Assembly (NCBI GenBank): GCA_910584045.1
Contig: CAJTYO010000079.1
Span: 1 to 10,680 of the forward strand
Reading direction: 5' to 3'
DNA from: an uncultured Oscillospiraceae bacterium
GTDB taxonomy: Bacteria; Bacillota; Clostridia; Oscillospirales; Oscillospiraceae
DNA: 10,680 bases
Within the stretch, counting starts at the first letter, position 1; every line of letters starts with the position of its first letter. The translations under genes and the position numbers were made by a program. Positions 7,940 to 10,680 of this stretch are shown one piece after another. The notes beneath the pieces are model-generated. The model was not told the DNA's origin. It made no database searches and was given only the letters and a program-made list of their open reading frames with translations.

Positions 7940-8658
7940 GCCTCCGCTCCCTTCTCCGTCATGCCCAGGAACACGTCCTCCAGACTGGAGTCGCCTACCA
8001 CTTCCTCCGTGGGGCCGTGGCGGACCAGCCGGCCGTCCTTGATGATGGCAATGGTGTCGCACAGCTTTTCCGCCACCTCCAGCACGTGTGTGGAGAAGAA
8101 TACCGCGCCGCCGTCCCGGCACAGCTCCCGGAGATACCCCTTGAGCAGATGGGCCGCCGCCGGGTCCAGACCCACGAAGGGCTCGTCCAATATCAGCAGC
8201 CTGGGCTTGCGGATGAGGGCGGAGATGATCGCCAGCTTCTGCTTCATGCCGTGGGAGTAGCTGGCGATGGCGCTGCCCAGATCGCCGGTGAGGGCGAAGG
8301 CGTCCCCGTAGAGGCGGACCCGCTCCTCCCGCTGCCGGGCGGAAATGTCGTAGAGGTCGGCAATCAGGTTCAGGTACCCGATGCCGCTCATAAATTCATA
8401 CAGGTCCGGGTTATCGGGGAGAAAGGCGGCGGCCGCCTTGGCGGCGATGGGGTCCCTGCGCACGTCGTGGCCGTCGATGGCGATGGTCCCCTGGGTGAAG
8501 CTCATCACCCCCGCCACCGCGCGAAGGGTGGTGGTCTTGCCCGCGCCGTTGTGGCCGATGAAGCCGCATATCTCTCCGGCGGGGACGTGGAGATTCAGGT
8601 CCTGGACGGCGGTCTTGCCGCCGGGATAGGTTTTGGTGTAGTGGGAAATGGTCAGCAT
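7936..8658 (-). CDS. ABC transporter ATP-binding protein (exporter ATPase)
   Basis: A 240-residue nucleotide-binding subunit that hydrolyses ATP on the cytoplasmic side to drive the permease encoded immediately downstream. It has Walker A GHNGAGKTTT (35-44), signature SYSHGMKQKL (133-142, an LSGGQ variant), Walker B LLILDEP (154-160), D-loop GLDP (163-166) and the switch histidine H191 in STH. In the Q-loop region (about 78-86) the sequence reads AFLPDNPDLY, with no glutamine. The signature and Q-loop variants are of the sort found in ABC-2-type drug, antibiotic and multidrug exporters rather than importers, and no binding-protein gene is nearby. The start at 8658 has a near-perfect ribosome binding site AAAGGAGGG (8674-8666) 7 nt upstream. 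The stop overlaps the permease start by 4 nt. What is exported is unknown. Confidence 0.92.
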   Translation of the reverse strand: MLTISHYTKTYPGGKTAVQDLNLHVPAGEICGFIGHNGAGKTTTLRAVAGVMSFTQGTIAIDGHDVRRDPIAAKAAAAFLPDNPDLYEFMSGIGYLNLIADLYDISARQREERVRLYGDAFALTGDLGSAIASYSHGMKQKLAIISALIRKPRLLILDEPFVGLDPAAAHLLKGYLRELCRDGGAVFFSTHVLEVAEKLCDTIAIIKDGRLVRHGPTEEVVGDSSLEDVFLGMTEKGAEA

Positions 8659-8690
8659 GGATAAGCCCTCCTTTGTGTTTTTCTATCCCC

Positions 8691-8721
8691 CTTATACACC
8701 TTCCCGCCGGGGGAAAGTCAA
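8691..8721 (-). promoter_or_regulatory. Candidate promoter of the ABC exporter unit, with inverted repeat in the spacer
   Basis: On the minus strand TTGACT (8721-8716) and TATAAG (8696-8691) each match the SigA consensus at five of six positions, but the spacer is 19 nt, longer than the usual 17. The leader would be about 25 nt and end in the strong ribosome binding site of the ATPase. The spacer contains TTCCC-CCGGC-GGGAA, a perfect 5-bp inverted repeat that could bind a regulator. A suboptimal spacer with an internal operator fits a regulated promoter, but no regulator gene is nearby. Confidence 0.5.
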
Positions 8722-8786
8722 GGGGAAAATGAAGTTTTTTCCCCCTTCCGTAACATTCCCCCTGCCGGAGGCCCCCGATCCGCCCC

Positions 8787-8839
8787 AAAACAGCGGTCCG
8801 CCGCCCGGGGGCGAATCCCCCTCCGCAGGCGGCGGACCG
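8787..8839 (-). terminator. Intrinsic terminator after sigE
   Basis: A 12-bp perfect stem, CGGTCCGCCGCC (8794-8805) with GGCGGCGGACCG (8828-8839), encloses a second 5-bp stem GGGGG/CCCCC (8807-8811 and 8817-8821) with loop CGAAT. On the minus strand the hairpin is followed by CTGTTTT (T run 8790-8787). It lies 23 nt beyond the sigE stop codon, so it should end the spoIIGA-sigE transcript before the exporter promoter at 8721. Confidence 0.75.
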
Positions 8840-8862
8840 GCGCGGGGACGTCAAATCCCCCG

Positions 8863-9576
8863 TCAGCTCATTTTCAGTATCTCCCGCTTCAGCCGGTCGA
8901 TGATCCGCTTCTCCAGCCGGGAGATGTAGGACTGGGAGATGCCCAGCCGGTCGGCCACCTCCTTCTGGGTCTGCTCCCGCCCGCCGTTCAGGCCGAAGCG
9001 GAGGGTGATGATCTCCCGCTCCCGCTGGTCCAGCTTGGCGATGGCGGCGGAGAGGAGCTGCCGGTCCACGTCGTCCTCGATGGGCCGCATGACCGTGTCC
9101 GCCTCCGTCCCCAGCACGTCGCTGAGCAGCAGCTCGTTCCCGTCCCAGTCGGTGTTGAGAGGTTCGTCCAGGCTGACCTCCCCCCGCTGGGCGGCGTTCT
9201 TGCGCAGATACATCAGAATCTCATTTTCGATGCACCGGCTGGCGTAGGTGGCCAGCTTGATGTTCTTGTCAGTGCGGTAGGTGTTGACGGACTTGATCAG
9301 CCCGATCGTGCCGATGGAGATTAAATCCTCAATGTTGATGCCCGTGTTCTCAAAACGGCGGGCAATATACACCACCAGGCGCAGGTTGCGCTCGATCAGG
9401 ACCTGCCTGGACTCCTCGTCCCCGGCGGCCAGCCGGGCCAGGACCTCCGCCTCCTCCTCCCGGGACAGGGGCGGGGGCAGGGTGTCGCTGCCCCCTATGT
9501 ACTGGATTTTTCCGGGCCGGAGCAGCCCCAGCCGCTCCAGCAGGCCCCGCAGGGCCGCCCACCATCTATGCGGCAT
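8863..9576 (-). CDS. sigE: Sporulation sigma factor SigE, made as inactive pro-SigE
   Basis: A 237-residue RNA polymerase sigma factor that directs early mother-cell gene expression after asymmetric division. It is highly similar to remembered B. subtilis SigE: LIERNLRLVVYIARRFENTGINIEDLISIGTIGLIK is shared almost without change (here about 60-94, region 2), as are the DWDGNELLLSDVLGT segment (143-157) and the helix-turn-helix of region 4 with LGISQSYISRLEKRII (211-226). An N-terminal extension of about 26 residues (MPHRWWAALRGLL...) before YIGGS, followed by LPPPLS, corresponds to the pro-sequence that keeps SigE inactive and membrane-tethered until SpoIIGA cleaves it. The ATG lies inside the end of spoIIGA (11-nt overlap), with AGGAGGG (9588-9582) 5 nt upstream, which indicates coupled expression with its own protease. 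A terminator follows. SigF, SigG and SigK are excluded by the pro-sequence and neighbour. Confidence 0.97.
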   Translation of the reverse strand: MPHRWWAALRGLLERLGLLRPGKIQYIGGSDTLPPPLSREEEAEVLARLAAGDEESRQVLIERNLRLVVYIARRFENTGINIEDLISIGTIGLIKSVNTYRTDKNIKLATYASRCIENEILMYLRKNAAQRGEVSLDEPLNTDWDGNELLLSDVLGTEADTVMRPIEDDVDRQLLSAAIAKLDQREREIITLRFGLNGGREQTQKEVADRLGISQSYISRLEKRIIDRLKREILKMS

Positions 9577-10426
9577 ATACGCCCTCCTCTCCTGTTTCTC
9601 CGCCCCACAGCGCGGCGTATCCGCCGCCGTCGGACACGGGGGTGGGCGAGAGAGCCACGGTGATGGGCCCCAGCTCCCGCCCGCCCAGCGCCGCCCGGTC
9701 CGCCCGGAAGCACAGCAGCAGCCCGCTGCGGACCCCCACCGCCTGATAGGGCAGCAGCCGGAAGCCGCCGCCCAGCCGCTCCAGGCACCCGGCGGCCCCC
9801 TCCGCCTCCAGGCGGGCGAGCACGCCGCGCTCCTCCTCCGTCCACAGCGGCTCCAGGGCCGCCCAGTGGACGGTGAGCACAGGCTGTCCGGACAGGCCGT
9901 CGGTCAGGGTGTTCCCCGTGTCCAGCAGGGCGGTGACAGAGGCCGTGCGGCCCCCCCGCTCCAGAACGCAGCCGCACAGCTGGCCCGCCGCGCCGTGGCG
10001 GGCTCCCCCCCGGAAAACCACGGAGAGAACCGCGAAGCAGACGCCCCCCGCCAGAAAAAACATCCGCCAGTCCAGCGCCGCCAGCGCGCCCGGTCCGCCC
10101 TCCCGCAGCAGCCGCCCCCCCGCCACCAGGGCCCCCGCCATGGCGCAGGAGAGAAGCACGAACAGCAGCAGCCGCCGCAGGAGCATCTCCCCCCGCCCGA
10201 AGGCCAGCCGCACCAGCGCCGCCGCCGCCGCCAGCTGCGGCAGCGCGCCCGCCGCCCACCGCCATCCGGGCAGGACGCACAGCGCCCCATATGTACCGCC
10301 CAGCGCCGCCGCCGCCAGCACCCGCCGCCACCGGATCGGAAGCCCCGAGAGCAGACCCGTGACGTACAGCGCCCCGGCGTCGGCTATACAGTTGAGCAGA
10401 AATGCCATATCCACATAGACTACCAT
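9566..10426 (-). CDS. spoIIGA: SpoIIGA, membrane aspartyl protease that activates pro-SigE
   Basis: A 286-residue protein, against about 309 in B. subtilis, that processes pro-SigE in the mother cell once the forespore sends its SpoIIR signal. The N-terminal half is membrane-embedded with about five hydrophobic segments (about 3-27, 34-53, 57-76, 84-103, 121-138). The start VVYVDMAFLLNC resembles the family's typical KIYLDVIWLLNF. The C-terminal half carries the protease motif LLDTGNTLTD (167-176), with D169 as the expected catalytic aspartate in DTGN. The start at 10426 has GGGAGGT (10439-10433) 6 nt upstream and matches the family N-terminus; the frame stays open to 10654 but that extension has no support. 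The gene overlaps sigE, its substrate's gene, by 11 nt. Overall conservation is low, as usual for this protein, so the call rests on DTGN, topology and the sigE neighbour. Confidence 0.94.
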   Translation of the reverse strand: MVVYVDMAFLLNCIADAGALYVTGLLSGLPIRWRRVLAAAALGGTYGALCVLPGWRWAAGALPQLAAAAALVRLAFGRGEMLLRRLLLFVLLSCAMAGALVAGGRLLREGGPGALAALDWRMFFLAGGVCFAVLSVVFRGGARHGAAGQLCGCVLERGGRTASVTALLDTGNTLTDGLSGQPVLTVHWAALEPLWTEEERGVLARLEAEGAAGCLERLGGGFRLLPYQAVGVRSGLLLCFRADRAALGGRELGPITVALSPTPVSDGGGYAALWGGETGEEGVYAA

Positions 10427-10442
10427 GCCAATACCTCCCTTT

Positions 10443-10472
10443 TCGGACAAAGACAGTATAATCCCTGTCCGA
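10443..10472. repeat. Inverted repeat centred on the spoIIGA -10 element
   Basis: TCGGACA (10443-10449) and TGTCCGA (10466-10472) form a perfect 7-bp inverted repeat with a 16-nt spacer that includes the -10 hexamer. A nested GACAG/CTGTC pair (10452-10456 and 10465-10469) shares its region. It could be an operator for an unknown regulator, or a weak stem at the start of the transcript. The arm TTTGTCCGAA on the minus strand resembles a Spo0A box with one extra base. Confidence 0.4.
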
Positions 10473-10488
10473 GGGGGGATTTTGTCAT
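10455..10488 (-). promoter_or_regulatory. Spo0A-type spoIIG promoter with 22-nt spacer
   Basis: On the minus strand ATGACA (10488-10483, five of six to TTGACA) and TATACT (10460-10455, five of six to TATAAT) are 22 nt apart. No -35-like hexamer is found at 17 nt. The B. subtilis spoIIG promoter is known for just this 22-nt spacing; there SigA polymerase needs phosphorylated Spo0A bound over the -35. TGACAAA (10487-10481) overlaps the -35 and matches the 0A box TGNCGAA at six of seven positions. A second box 10 nt upstream (AGACGGG) is weak. The leader to the ATG at 10426 is about 23 nt. Binding by Spo0A is inference. Confidence 0.65.
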
Positions 10489-10532
10489 TCCCCGTCTGGC
10501 CGATACCAAAAAGGCCCTCTACAGACATTAAA

Positions 10533-10663
10533 CGGGCGAAGCCCGCCATAGCCCTGATGCCGCCTTCGGCGGTCCCACGGGAGTTTTCGCTGAAAGCGAA
10601 AAATGTTTGATCACTTTTTCGACGGCATGTACGTCCAAAAAGTGGCTGCGCCACTTTTTGGAC
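10533..10663. repeat. Cluster of four tandem hairpins with 3-nt loops upstream of spoIIGA
   Basis: Four perfect inverted repeats lie within 131 nt: CGGGC-GAA-GCCCG (10533-10545), CCGCC-TTC-GGCGG (10560-10572), TTTTCGCT-GAA-AGCGAAAA (10584-10602) and GTCCAAAAAGTGGC-TGC-GCCACTTTTTGGAC (10633-10663). Every loop is three bases. No coding sequence is supported across 10489-10680. The block resembles a dispersed intergenic palindromic element (REP- or MITE-like). The last and strongest stem may also act as a terminator for a gene beyond the right edge. The true right boundary may lie outside the window. Confidence 0.6.
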
Positions 10664-10680
10664 ACGCAGAGGCCGCCCTC

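Noticed and set aside
4496..8260. A 1254-codon open frame on the plus strand
   Set aside because: It runs antisense through pcrA, the permease and part of the ATPase, all with clear motifs. Its translation is low complexity (runs of Gln, Arg, Ala, Pro and His). Long antisense frames are expected in GC-rich coding DNA.
9281..10531. A 416-codon plus-strand open frame over spoIIGA and the end of sigE
   Set aside because: It is the antisense shadow of SpoIIGA, with a composition of repeated Pro, Gln and Arg and no domain.
10427..10654. N-terminal extension of SpoIIGA to 10654
   Set aside because: It would read through the hairpin cluster and the promoter; the start at 10426 has a strong ribosome binding site and the family's N-terminal pattern.
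10633..10663. The 14-bp stem as an intrinsic terminator
   Set aside because: Its T run is inside the stem and no T tail follows on either strand, so it is listed as part of the hairpin cluster; a terminator role for an off-window gene remains possible but unsupported.

Overview
The window looks like chromosomal DNA of a GC-rich, endospore-forming Firmicute, most likely a Clostridia of the Oscillospiraceae/Flavonifractor type. That placement is an inference. It rests on the Firmicutes-type replicative polymerase PolC, the sporulation pair SpoIIGA/pro-SigE, strong AGGAGG-like ribosome binding sites and a strong G/C preference at third codon positions. All six recognised protein genes lie on the minus strand, so the window reads right to left in the order spoIIGA, sigE, ABC ATPase, ABC permease, pcrA, polC. 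polC runs off the left edge.

Right end (10427-10680): no protein gene is supported here. It holds a cluster of four compact hairpins, each with a 3-nt loop, and a promoter in front of spoIIGA. The promoter has a -35-like ATGACA, an unusual 22-nt spacer and a TATACT -10. A Spo0A-box-like TGACAAA overlaps the -35. This is the layout known for the B. subtilis spoIIG promoter. spoIIGA (10426-9566) overlaps sigE (9576-8863) by 11 nt. SpoIIGA is the membrane aspartyl protease that removes the pro-sequence of SigE, the first mother-cell sigma factor. A strong hairpin terminator follows sigE. The sigG gene, often the next gene in this cluster, is not present here.

Middle (8721-6165): a separate transcription unit with its own candidate promoter encodes an ABC-2-type exporter. 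The ATPase and a 530-residue permease overlap by ATGA. A 26-codon hydrophobic ORF with a good ribosome binding site follows, and a hairpin terminator closes the unit. The substrate is unknown.

Left (6079-1): a near-consensus SigA-type promoter drives pcrA, a UvrD/PcrA-type DNA helicase. It is followed after 102 nt by polC, the replicative DNA polymerase III alpha subunit with proofreading exonuclease. No terminator separates them, so helicase and polymerase may be co-transcribed.

No rRNA, tRNA, CRISPR array, insertion sequence or phage gene was recognised. Most of the window is conserved housekeeping and sporulation DNA. The less explained signals are the hairpin cluster, the inverted repeat over the spoIIGA -10, the small ORF after the permease, and the two-fold motif in the permease.
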